Positions 44,220 through 52,315 of a DNA stretch of 64,000 nucleotides are shown in pieces. Every line of letters begins with the position of its first letter. The first letter of the stretch is position 1. The DNA comes from Collinsella sp. MSK.8.10 (lineage in GTDB: Bacteria; Actinomycetota; Coriobacteriia; Coriobacteriales; Coriobacteriaceae): assembly GCF_019041915.1 (NCBI RefSeq), contig NZ_JAHPYF010000001.1:124001-188000 (forward strand), given 5' to 3'. The position numbers and the translations under genes are program-made. The notes below the pieces were generated by a model. The model did no database searches, was not told the DNA's origin, and saw only the letters and a list, made by a program, of their open reading frames with translations.

Positions 44220-45224
44220 ATGGACTGCGATGGCTACCCATGCGTTCCCATGCCGTTGATGTGCACCGCCTTTGTGCCGGGGCAGATTGACGCTGCGGTT
44301 GCAGGCATTTCCGACCCCGATTCACGCGCCATTGCCACGGCAGAAGCGCTGTACTTTCGCGGACAGGCCACCCTCGCTGCCAAGACGGCGCACCCCTATC
44401 TTGACGTCACCGATCCCGCGCTGCGCTATTCCGCATGCTTTATCTGCGGATACGCCAGTCTGTCGCTCAACCGTATCGCCGACGCCCGCCGGTGCCTTGC
44501 GGGCATCCTCGATACGCCGGCCGACGAGGAATCGCCCGCCGTCCACGCCACGCATATCCTGTTCGCCTCGGCCGCGAGCGTCCTGCTGCACTTGCCTTCC
44601 CCGTATTCTGCCGAAGAGTTTTATCCGCTTGCGGCGCATCTGCCCGAAGGCCTGCGCCTGTTCGCCAGCTACGTGATGGCGCATGCCCTGTACCTGCGCG
44701 GCGAATATGGCCGCAGTCTGGGCATGGCGGAAAACGCCCTGATCATGAAACAGGGAAGCTATCCCATCTCGGAACTGTTCCTGCACCTGGCAGCTTCCAT
44801 GGCATGCATGAGCCTCAAGGACATCGACGCCGCAAGGACGCATTTCGGAGCTGCTTGGAACATTGCGCGTCCCGACGGCCTTATCGAGCTCATCGGCGAG
44901 CACCACGGCCTTTTACAGGGGCTCATCGAGGCGTGCCTAAAAACGCAATACCCCGACGATTTCGCTCGCATCATCGAGATCACATACCGCTTCAGCTACG
45001 GTTGGCGGCGCATCCACAACCCCGATTCGGGCGAGGACGTAGCAGACGATCTAACGACCACGGAGTTCACCATGGCCATGCTCGCCTGTCGTGGGTGGAC
45101 CAACGCCGAAATCGCACGCCATATGGGAGTATCGCCGGGTACCGTTAAAAATCGGCTGTCCAACGTGTATGCAAAGCTTGGCATCGGCACGCGCGCCGAG
45201 CTGGTCGCGCACATGTTGCGTTAG
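44220..45224 (+). CDS. LuxR-type transcriptional regulator
   Basis: A 334-aa protein. Residues 30-260 are helical and TPR-like (ALYFRGQATL, AHALYLRGEYGRSLG). The C-terminus has a LuxR helix-turn-helix (WTNAEIARHMGVSPGTVKNR, then YAKLGIGTR). The start MDCDGY follows GGGAG by seven bases. A much longer frame running from 42753 through the antisense of guaA is a GC artefact. It lies 155 bp upstream of the giant surface protein gene, on the same strand, so it may control it. Confidence 0.78.
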   Translation: MDCDGYPCVPMPLMCTAFVPGQIDAAVAGISDPDSRAIATAEALYFRGQATLAAKTAHPYLDVTDPALRYSACFICGYASLSLNRIADARRCLAGILDTPADEESPAVHATHILFASAASVLLHLPSPYSAEEFYPLAAHLPEGLRLFASYVMAHALYLRGEYGRSLGMAENALIMKQGSYPISELFLHLAASMACMSLKDIDAARTHFGAAWNIARPDGLIELIGEHHGLLQGLIEACLKTQYPDDFARIIEITYRFSYGWRRIHNPDSGEDVADDLTTTEFTMAMLACRGWTNAEIARHMGVSPGTVKNRLSNVYAKLGIGTRAELVAHMLR

Positions 45225-45379
45225 CGACCGGGCTGCCAAGCGCATCGAACACGTTCCGGAACCCGACGCTTCGCTCGATCAATTTGGACATTTTGACCCT
45301 TGAACGGCACTACCGCCACGGGGCGCCTTCTCGCACAATTGGATTATTTCCACCGATATTTGCGGGATGGGAGCCCAAG

Positions 45380-48300
45380 ATGCTTGATCGCCGTTCGTTA
45401 CTTGTTGCCGGAGCGTCCTCGCTAGCGAGCATCATGTTGCCTCGCGTGCCGGGAAGCGAAAATGCCTTCCTGCTGCCGTTCGCGCCCACCGCGGCCTATG
45501 CCGACGAAGAAGACCCCTTCAAGGTGCTCGTTCTCTCGCGCACCATGTTTGGTGTGGTCGTGGTCGACGTCGCCAACAAGAATACGCCCATCGCAGGTGC
45601 CCAGGTCACGCTCACATCGCGCTATGCCGTAGGCAAGCAGCTAACCGCCACGACCGATGACGAAGGCACGGCCATCTTTGAGGTCGCCCCTCTTTCGGAA
45701 GGCTACGTGGACGAGGCAACGCTCCTTGACGCGTACGACTTTAACGGCGGCATCTCCATTAGCATGGCGGGCTACCGCGATGTCGAGATTCCCCTTGCGC
45801 GTATCCGGGGCGGCACCGCCATAACCGCGCCCACGCGTCCGCTTTCCGACGGCGAGCCGTACTTCCGCCAGCTCACATTCGACGAATGGGACATCCAGTA
45901 CGCTGAAGCCACGTTCATGGCATTGCCGAAGGACGACACGGCAAACGAGCAGCCCGATACGCACGCATTTACCGTGCAGGCTCATCTGCCGCAGGGCGGG
46001 CAGGCAACATTGCATATCAATAAAGTGATGCCCGCTGCGGGCAGCTCAACCGAAACCGTCACGCAGATTGGTCAGATCAAGGCCAGCGCATCGGGCGCGG
46101 ATAATCTGGCGACGTTCACACTCGAAGACAAGTTCCTCGATGCAGCGTCGAGCCTTCTGGAAGAAGGATGCAAGCTGCGCTTTGTCCTCGACTACCAGGA
46201 CAAAACCTACACGCTCTCCTCCCCCATGGCCGTTGTCACCGCGCCGGCGGCAAAGGCGGAATCCGGATCGACCACTATCGTCCCCACCACTATGGACCAA
46301 GAGATCACTCCGTTTGATTTCCCCACATCGTTTCCCGGCATCGGTGGTAATAAGTTCACGTGCTGGATGCCCACATTTCCGATCCTCTTCGATTTCTCGT
46401 TTGCTGGATACGTGCTGTTTGGTGGAGGATACAAACCAGCCAGCTATATGAACGATTCGGGCAATCCGGATCCGGAGTACTGGAAGAAATCGCCGCGCGA
46501 GTCGGGCGCCAAGCAGGCAAACCGCTACCTCGACGAGATGGAGGGGAAGTGGAATCAGTACAAGAGTATGAGTGCCGGTTCGGGCACCGATCCAAGAAAC
46601 ACCAAGCTCCTTCGCCACCATTGCACGCCGCTGTTCACGATGGATATCGCCACACAGCTGTACGGCTCGCTTGCCTACGATTGGGTGGGCAAAACCTGGG
46701 GTAACAACAACGACCCCGCATACGGCAATATTAAGGCCCTCTTCCAGGTAAGAACCGACCTCAATTGGACCGAGCAGTTTACCCTAGGACCGGTGCCATT
46801 TTTCCTAAACGTCAACCCTTGGGTGCTGGCGAAGCTGGCGCTCGCTGTGGGTGCCCACACGCACGGCAGCGGCGCGGCGTTTTTTAAAAACATTTCGCTC
46901 GACTATTCAAACACGTCGGGCTCGTTCACCATCCAGATCGGGCTTGCCGTCACCTTTGGCGCCGGCGTTGCAGGCGTCGCTTCGTCTGCCGTGCGCGGTG
47001 CTGCATCCCTCACGCTGTTCATTGGGTACGAGAAGGCAGATGGACACCAGCTTCCGCGGCTGCGCGTAGGTGCAGACGTCGATGTCGATGTGATACTCCA
47101 GTTCGTAATGTTCAAGTGGACCACCAAGGCTTGGTCGGGGTCGTGGCCCACACTCATCGATTCGTGGAATATGTCGGCGAACAATGGCGACCAGTATGTA
47201 CTCCAGCGCTCTGAGCTGGCATTGGGTGGAAATACGCCTTATACGTTGGATGCCTGCTTCGGCACGCCCGGCAACGCCGAGGCAGGTGGTGTGCCGCAAT
47301 TTATCGCATCGGCCACCATCGTCACCAACGCCGAGCTGCTCGCACGCGCCGAGGTTAAGGCCGCCGTCGTAAACGTCGCGCCCGTCGTGCGCGATTGGGA
47401 CCGGGCGGTCACGCGCATTGAGCTCGAGGCGGACGCGGAGAGCGACGACACGGGACAGATCGAGCATTTCGTCCATGCACTGATAGAGAACGACGAAAAC
47501 ACCGCGCCGATGTATGAGTACACCTATATCGGGCAGGCGACGAACGCCGTTGCGGACCCCAACGCCAATTCTGCCGGCGTGTCGGAGGACGAGCGTGGCG
47601 GCATCAAACCCTCGAGCGACAACGTGCTGTTTGCTGGCGTGCTCAGCGAAGCCCACATGAAGCTGGCAATGATTGCCGACGTAGAATGCCTGTTCCGTAT
47701 CGCCTCGGTGCGCTACGGCGACAATGGCCGCTCGCGCCTGGTGGTACACACAAAGGCAAACGGCACGTGGTCCGCTCCCACGCCCGTGGACTTTCCCCTT
47801 GGGTTTGGCGAGGGCGACGTGGAGCGCGACGGCATATACGATTACGACTTCGACGTGGTGGAATATACGGACGGAAGAGGAAACCAGGACGCCTACGTGC
47901 TGCTGGTCTCGGGCGAGCGCCCCGCCGGCGACAACACCCATTTCGATACGGCGAGCACATCCGGCATACTGTCCGTTGTGCGCCTGCGCATAAGTAATAG
48001 CGAAGTTCGCGTGATATCGCACACGTCGTGGCGCAGCATCTCGCGCGGGCGCCTGCAGGAGGACGGTTACCATTGCCTGCAGTGCCCGCGCATCACGGTG
48101 GGCAAGACGCTGGTCGACGGACGCCTGTCGGGTGCCTATCTCCACCGCCGTGGAAGCACCGCAGAAAAGGCGCTCGGCAGCGAGGCTGAGGTTGCGCTGG
48201 AGTGCTTTACCCTGTGGTCGGACGTTTCGGGCGACAGCCTGACGTTCCGCCAAGTTCTCCGCTTTCCACAAGCACCGTCGAGTATCGAGCTGGGCGAGCC

Positions 48301-49747
48301 CGAGAATATCAACGGCAAAATGGTGGTGCCCGTTGCGTACGAGACTGCAGACGGTTGCGGCTGCGCATCGTACGCCGTGATCGGCCAGTCCATTGCAGGC
48401 TGGGGCGTTATGCCACCAGACGCCACGGTACCCCGTGCGGTGCCGTGGCCACAACATTCGGGCTTTTTGGCAACCGTCAACGAACAACTGCAGCATATCA
48501 CTTGGACGCGAGACGCATCGGCATTTGCAACGCAGCCTGTGGGTGCCGCAGGCTGTGGCCCGGCATCGTTTAGCGTAAGCAACAACGGCAGGTGCGTGCT
48601 CTATGTAGAGAACACCGATGGCAAGGTGGGACAAACCTACGACGAAGAAGGCAACCCGGTAGCAGTGATGGGCAAGCACTTCCGCATCTTCGCCAGCACC
48701 TTGGCAGGCGATCTGTTCACGGAGCCGTTCGTGATGTGCGAGCTGGACCATCCCGTCGATCAGATAACGACGTTTTTGACGTCGGGAGGCATGCTCTCCG
48801 CACTCGCCACGCACATTGTGAGTGCCGAGCAGAGCGAGGCAGAGCTGCACGGCATCGAAGTACCCTTGGCGGCGTGTGCCACTCCGACGGGCGCGGTCGC
48901 TACCTCGGGCGCGGTGGTGCCCGGAGCAGCAGGCGAATCCTTCATGGTCACGGTGCGAAACGACGGCAACACGCTGCTCACCGCCGGCACAATCGATCTA
49001 TACCGAGAGGGCTCCAGCCAGCCGTTCTCCAGCGCATCCATCGGATTCGGAGCGAACGCACGCACGGCATCGATCTTTGATCCAGAGCTTTCCGAAGATG
49101 CTCCGGCCAACGACATGGCACACGTGAAGTACGCGCTCGAGACGCTGGGCGCACGTTTTGCAACGCACCCGCTGGTAGCCGACAACGGCAACGCCGTGCT
49201 GGCACCGGGTTGCACGGCACAGTTTCGCATGAGCTTCGCCATCCCCGAGAGCTGGAGCGACGAAGTGGGCAAACGCGTAACGCTGTATGCGAAGGCGCGT
49301 AATCTGGTGGCGCTCGATCCCGTAACGCTCGAGGAAATTCGACCAGGCGCAAACTCGGCGCTGGGTGCCGTACTGCACGAGCTTCATGTGCCCGACGCGG
49401 CATGCGAGCGCTCGGAAGTTCAGATCGGCGTATGCGACAGCGCGGATACGACAGGACTTCACGACGCCCCGATGGCAGCAGACGGCGATGGTGGCTCGAG
49501 TGGCGGCGGTACTGACGAGGGCGGCGGCGCGGGCGGAAGCAGCTCCGGCAGTGGCAAGGACCACGGCAATAACAAGCGCTCCGGAAAAGCGGGCGCGCTT
49601 GCGGGCACGGGCGATGTCAACGCTCCCCTTACGGCAGCCGCTGCAGCACTCGCCGCGGCAGGCGCCGGCCTTATCGCCTACAGCGCCCGCCGCACGGCGC
49701 TCGAAAAAGATACCGCCAATGAGGGCAATTCGGATAGGCCTCGCTAG
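45380..49747 (+). CDS. large exported surface protein with Tat-like signal and LPXTG-like anchor
   Basis: A 1455-aa protein. The N-terminus has a twin-arginine motif DRRSLLV and a predicted cleavage after AYA near residue 43. Residues 55-110 look like a carboxypeptidase-regulatory/prealbumin fold (NTPIAGAQVTLTSRYAVG). A large middle region has no recognised domain. The C-terminus has a Gly/Ser-rich spacer, LAGTGD at 1407 as a variant of LPXTG, a hydrophobic helix and a basic tail. The start has GGGAG upstream. Adhesin or enzyme function cannot be decided. Confidence 0.8.
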   Translation: MLDRRSLLVAGASSLASIMLPRVPGSENAFLLPFAPTAAYADEEDPFKVLVLSRTMFGVVVVDVANKNTPIAGAQVTLTSRYAVGKQLTATTDDEGTAIFEVAPLSEGYVDEATLLDAYDFNGGISISMAGYRDVEIPLARIRGGTAITAPTRPLSDGEPYFRQLTFDEWDIQYAEATFMALPKDDTANEQPDTHAFTVQAHLPQGGQATLHINKVMPAAGSSTETVTQIGQIKASASGADNLATFTLEDKFLDAASSLLEEGCKLRFVLDYQDKTYTLSSPMAVVTAPAAKAESGSTTIVPTTMDQEITPFDFPTSFPGIGGNKFTCWMPTFPILFDFSFAGYVLFGGGYKPASYMNDSGNPDPEYWKKSPRESGAKQANRYLDEMEGKWNQYKSMSAGSGTDPRNTKLLRHHCTPLFTMDIATQLYGSLAYDWVGKTWGNNNDPAYGNIKALFQVRTDLNWTEQFTLGPVPFFLNVNPWVLAKLALAVGAHTHGSGAAFFKNISLDYSNTSGSFTIQIGLAVTFGAGVAGVASSAVRGAASLTLFIGYEKADGHQLPRLRVGADVDVDVILQFVMFKWTTKAWSGSWPTLIDSWNMSANNGDQYVLQRSELALGGNTPYTLDACFGTPGNAEAGGVPQFIASATIVTNAELLARAEVKAAVVNVAPVVRDWDRAVTRIELEADAESDDTGQIEHFVHALIENDENTAPMYEYTYIGQATNAVADPNANSAGVSEDERGGIKPSSDNVLFAGVLSEAHMKLAMIADVECLFRIASVRYGDNGRSRLVVHTKANGTWSAPTPVDFPLGFGEGDVERDGIYDYDFDVVEYTDGRGNQDAYVLLVSGERPAGDNTHFDTASTSGILSVVRLRISNSEVRVISHTSWRSISRGRLQEDGYHCLQCPRITVGKTLVDGRLSGAYLHRRGSTAEKALGSEAEVALECFTLWSDVSGDSLTFRQVLRFPQAPSSIELGEPENINGKMVVPVAYETADGCGCASYAVIGQSIAGWGVMPPDATVPRAVPWPQHSGFLATVNEQLQHITWTRDASAFATQPVGAAGCGPASFSVSNNGRCVLYVENTDGKVGQTYDEEGNPVAVMGKHFRIFASTLAGDLFTEPFVMCELDHPVDQITTFLTSGGMLSALATHIVSAEQSEAELHGIEVPLAACATPTGAVATSGAVVPGAAGESFMVTVRNDGNTLLTAGTIDLYREGSSQPFSSASIGFGANARTASIFDPELSEDAPANDMAHVKYALETLGARFATHPLVADNGNAVLAPGCTAQFRMSFAIPESWSDEVGKRVTLYAKARNLVALDPVTLEEIRPGANSALGAVLHELHVPDAACERSEVQIGVCDSADTTGLHDAPMAADGDGGSSGGGTDEGGGAGGSSSGSGKDHGNNKRSGKAGALAGTGDVNAPLTAAAAALAAAGAGLIAYSARRTALEKDTANEGNSDRPR

Positions 49748-49797
49748 CTCCTAGTTACCTTTGTGAGAGACGCCAACTCGGCTCATCGAACATCAAA

Positions 49798-49831
49798 ATG
49801 GGCTGGTTCTGGATACCCAGAGCCAGCCCAT
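49798..49831. terminator. terminator hairpin after the surface protein gene
   Basis: ATGGGCTGGTTCT pairs with AGAGCCAGCCCAT (one G-T) around an eight-base loop. The T-run is on the minus strand (TTTTG), which would fit a minus-strand transcript; on the plus strand the tail is weak. Confidence 0.6.
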
Positions 49832-49837
49832 TACGCA

Positions 49838-50053
49838 TTAGATATCGTCAGAGGAGTCGAGTTCTGCCTCGAGCTTGGCACGGCGTCTTTTCGCCAACAA
49901 TCCGCATGGCACGTTTTTGATAAACGCATCCAACCGCAAACGCAGCAGGACGCATTCGGCCGTCTTCAAACTTACTCGGACAAAACCGACTCGGTTTTCT
50001 CCGAGTAAACGTGATTGATAGTCAATCGATGTGCCCGCTCGTGCGATCAGCAT
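49838..50053 (-). CDS. doubtful 71-aa ORF
   Basis: The minus-strand frame encodes a basic, leucine/arginine-rich peptide ending AKLEAELDSSDDI, immediately followed by a hairpin and T-run that would terminate it. There is no clear ribosome site, and the frame passes through a 37-bp palindrome. It could be a small gene or the tail of a decayed one. Confidence 0.3.
   Translation of the reverse strand: MLIARAGTSIDYQSRLLGENRVGFVRVSLKTAECVLLRLRLDAFIKNVPCGLLAKRRRAKLEAELDSSDDI
49972..50008. repeat. 37-bp near-perfect palindrome
   Basis: TTACTCGGA, C, AAAACCGA, C, TCGGTTTT, C, TCCGAGTAA. Apart from a C-C pair and the central C, every position is matched. It is 264 bp upstream of the topoisomerase start and could form a long hairpin or a large operator. 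Confidence 0.85.
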
Positions 50054-50189
50054 CGTTCGATTTTGTTTAGTAAAACTAGGTCCCTATTAAATAAAATTCA
50101 TCTGTATCCAAATTTGTTTAACAATGCAGCGCTACCACTAAACACTATCCCTGTTAATCCGAACGATTGTTCGATGGATTTCGTGTTGG

Positions 50190-50218
50190 TTGGAATCGCC
50201 TATGGGCTGGGCTATGCT
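50190..50218 (+). promoter_or_regulatory. putative promoter of the topoisomerase operon
   Basis: TTGGAA (50190-50195), 17-bp spacer, TATGCT (50213-50218), 54 bp upstream of the start codon. Confidence 0.4.
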
Positions 50219-50272
50219 ACCTTGACTATCTATATGACTTAAACGCAGCAAAGGAGCACCGAGAGAGCGAGT

Positions 50273-52270
50273 ATGGCAAAAAACACCGCAAACTATGGTA
50301 ACGACAGTATCCGCCAGCTCAAGGACGAGGAGCGCGTACGCCTGCGCCCCGCCGTCATCTTTGGCTCGGACGGACTCGACGGCTGCGCGCATGCCGCCTT
50401 CGAGATCCTGTCTAACGCCGTTGACGAGGCACGCCAGGGCTACGGCAAACTTATCACCCTCACCGCCTTTCGAGATGGCTCCATTCAGGTAGAGGATAAC
50501 GGCCGTGGCTGCCCGCTCGACTGGAACCCTTCCGAGAAGCGCTTTAACTGGGAGCTCGTCTTTTGCGAGCTCTACGCCGGCGGCAAGTACAACAACAACC
50601 AGGGCGGCGACTACGACTTCTCGCTCGGCACCAACGGCCTGGGCTCCTGTGCGACCCAGTACGCTTCCGAGTACATGGACGTCACGGTTTGGCGTGACGG
50701 TAACAAGTACTCCCTGCACTTTAAGAAGGGTAAGGTCGTCGGCGCCAAAAAGAAGGCACTCGAGATTGAACCCAGTGACGAGGACCGCACCGGCACCACC
50801 ATCAAGTGGCGTCCCGATCTTGAGGTCTTTACCTCCATCAGTATCCCCCACGAGTGGTATCGCGAGACCATGCGCCGCCAGGCCGTGGTCAACGCCAACG
50901 TGACCTTCCGCCTGCGCATCGAGGGCGACGATGGCGAGTTTTCCGAAGAGGATTTTTGCTACCCCAAGGGCATCGAGGACTACGTGCTCGAGAAGGTCGG
51001 TACCGACTACCTTACCGAGCCCTTCTTTATCGAGGCCGACCGTCGCGGTCGCGATCGCGAGGACCTGCCCGACTACAACGTAAAAATCACTGCTTGCATG
51101 TGCTTCTCGCGCACTTTCATGATGCAGGAGTACTACCACAACTCATCGTGGCTCGAAAACGGCGGCTCGCCCGAGAAGGCTGCCCGCAGTGCTCTGACCA
51201 GCGCCATCGATGCCTACATCAAGCAACAGGGCAAGTACAACAAAAACGAGAGCGGCATTAAGTGGCAGGACGTCCAGGACTGCCTGGTACTGGTGACCAA
51301 CTGCTTCTCCACCCAGACGTCCTACGAGAACCAGACCAAAAAGGCCATCAATAACCGCTTTATCCAGCAAGCCATGACTGCCTTCTTTAAGGAGCGCCTC
51401 TCGACCTACTTGATCGAGAACAAAGATGCCGCCAACAAGATCATGGAGCAGGTGCTCATCAACAAGCGCTCGCGCGAGAATGCCGAGAAGACGCGCCAGA
51501 GCATCAAAACCAACCTGCAGCAGAAGACCGACATGGCCAACCGCGTGCAGAAGTTCATCGACTGCCGCTCCAAGGACAAGAGCCGCCGCGAGATCTACAT
51601 CGTAGAGGGCGACTCGGCAGCAGGTGCCATTCGCACCTCGCGCGATGCCGAGTTCCAGGGTGTTATGCCCGTCCGAGGCAAAATCCTCAACTGCCTAAAG
51701 GAGGACTACCCGCGCATCTTTAAGTCCGACATCATCATGGACCTCATGCGCGTACTGGGCTGCGGTGTGGAGATCAAGGACAAGCGCATCAAGAACCTTG
51801 GCGCCTTTGACCTGGACAACCTCAACTGGAACAAGGTCATCATCTGCACGGACGCCGACGTCGACGGTTATCACATCCGCACGCTTGTGCTCACCATGCT
51901 CTATCGCCTGGTGCCCACGCTTATCGACGAGGGCTACGTGTATATCGCCGAGTCGCCGCTCTACGAGATCAACTGCAAAGAGAAGACCTACTTTGCCTAC
52001 ACCGAGCTCGAGAAGAACGGCATCCTCAAGGAGATCGGCGACCAGAAGTGCTCGATCAACCGCTCCAAGGGTCTTGGTGAGAACGATCCGGACATGATGT
52101 GGCTCACCACCATGAACCCCGAGACGCGCCGCCTGATCAAGGTGGAGCCCGAGGACGTCACCAAGATGGAGACCATGTTCAACCTGTTGCTGGGCAACGA
52201 CGAGGCGGGCCGTAAGCGTCATATCTCCGAGCACGGCAAGGAATATCTGGACCAGCTGGACCTGCAGTAG
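50273..52270 (+). CDS. type IIA DNA topoisomerase subunit B (GyrB/ParE-like)
   Basis: A 665-aa ATPase subunit. The GHKL part has EILSNAVDEARQG and DNGRGCPLD (residues 40-90) and the P-loop GTNGLGSC. The TOPRIM domain has EGDSAAG with Glu445 and DADVDG with Asp527/529/531. It is a divergent relative of ParE/GyrB and pairs with the subunit A gene 45 bp downstream. The ATG follows GAGAGAGCGAGT. Together they would relax or decatenate DNA using ATP. The cell should also have a standard gyrase, not seen here. Confidence 0.9.
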   Translation: MAKNTANYGNDSIRQLKDEERVRLRPAVIFGSDGLDGCAHAAFEILSNAVDEARQGYGKLITLTAFRDGSIQVEDNGRGCPLDWNPSEKRFNWELVFCELYAGGKYNNNQGGDYDFSLGTNGLGSCATQYASEYMDVTVWRDGNKYSLHFKKGKVVGAKKKALEIEPSDEDRTGTTIKWRPDLEVFTSISIPHEWYRETMRRQAVVNANVTFRLRIEGDDGEFSEEDFCYPKGIEDYVLEKVGTDYLTEPFFIEADRRGRDREDLPDYNVKITACMCFSRTFMMQEYYHNSSWLENGGSPEKAARSALTSAIDAYIKQQGKYNKNESGIKWQDVQDCLVLVTNCFSTQTSYENQTKKAINNRFIQQAMTAFFKERLSTYLIENKDAANKIMEQVLINKRSRENAEKTRQSIKTNLQQKTDMANRVQKFIDCRSKDKSRREIYIVEGDSAAGAIRTSRDAEFQGVMPVRGKILNCLKEDYPRIFKSDIIMDLMRVLGCGVEIKDKRIKNLGAFDLDNLNWNKVIICTDADVDGYHIRTLVLTMLYRLVPTLIDEGYVYIAESPLYEINCKEKTYFAYTELEKNGILKEIGDQKCSINRSKGLGENDPDMMWLTTMNPETRRLIKVEPEDVTKMETMFNLLLGNDEAGRKRHISEHGKEYLDQLDLQ

Positions 52271-52315
52271 CAGCAAATCGATAACGACGGCCCATAAGAA
52301 GTTCAAGAGGAAATC

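Larger units (their letters stand above)
49748..50272. other. 525-bp intergenic region
   Basis: Contains a terminator hairpin (49798-49831), a 37-bp palindrome (49972-50008), a doubtful small minus-strand ORF (49838-50053) and a promoter for the topoisomerase operon (50190-50218). Confidence 0.7.

Noticed and set aside
42753..45224. 823-aa frame running from the kinase gene through guaA antisense into the LuxR gene
   Set aside because: The first part is antisense to guaA and has no domain; the LuxR start at 44220 has a good ribosome site.
46907..48850. 647-aa minus-strand frame inside the surface protein gene
   Set aside because: Antisense shadow with Arg/His-rich composition and no ribosome site.
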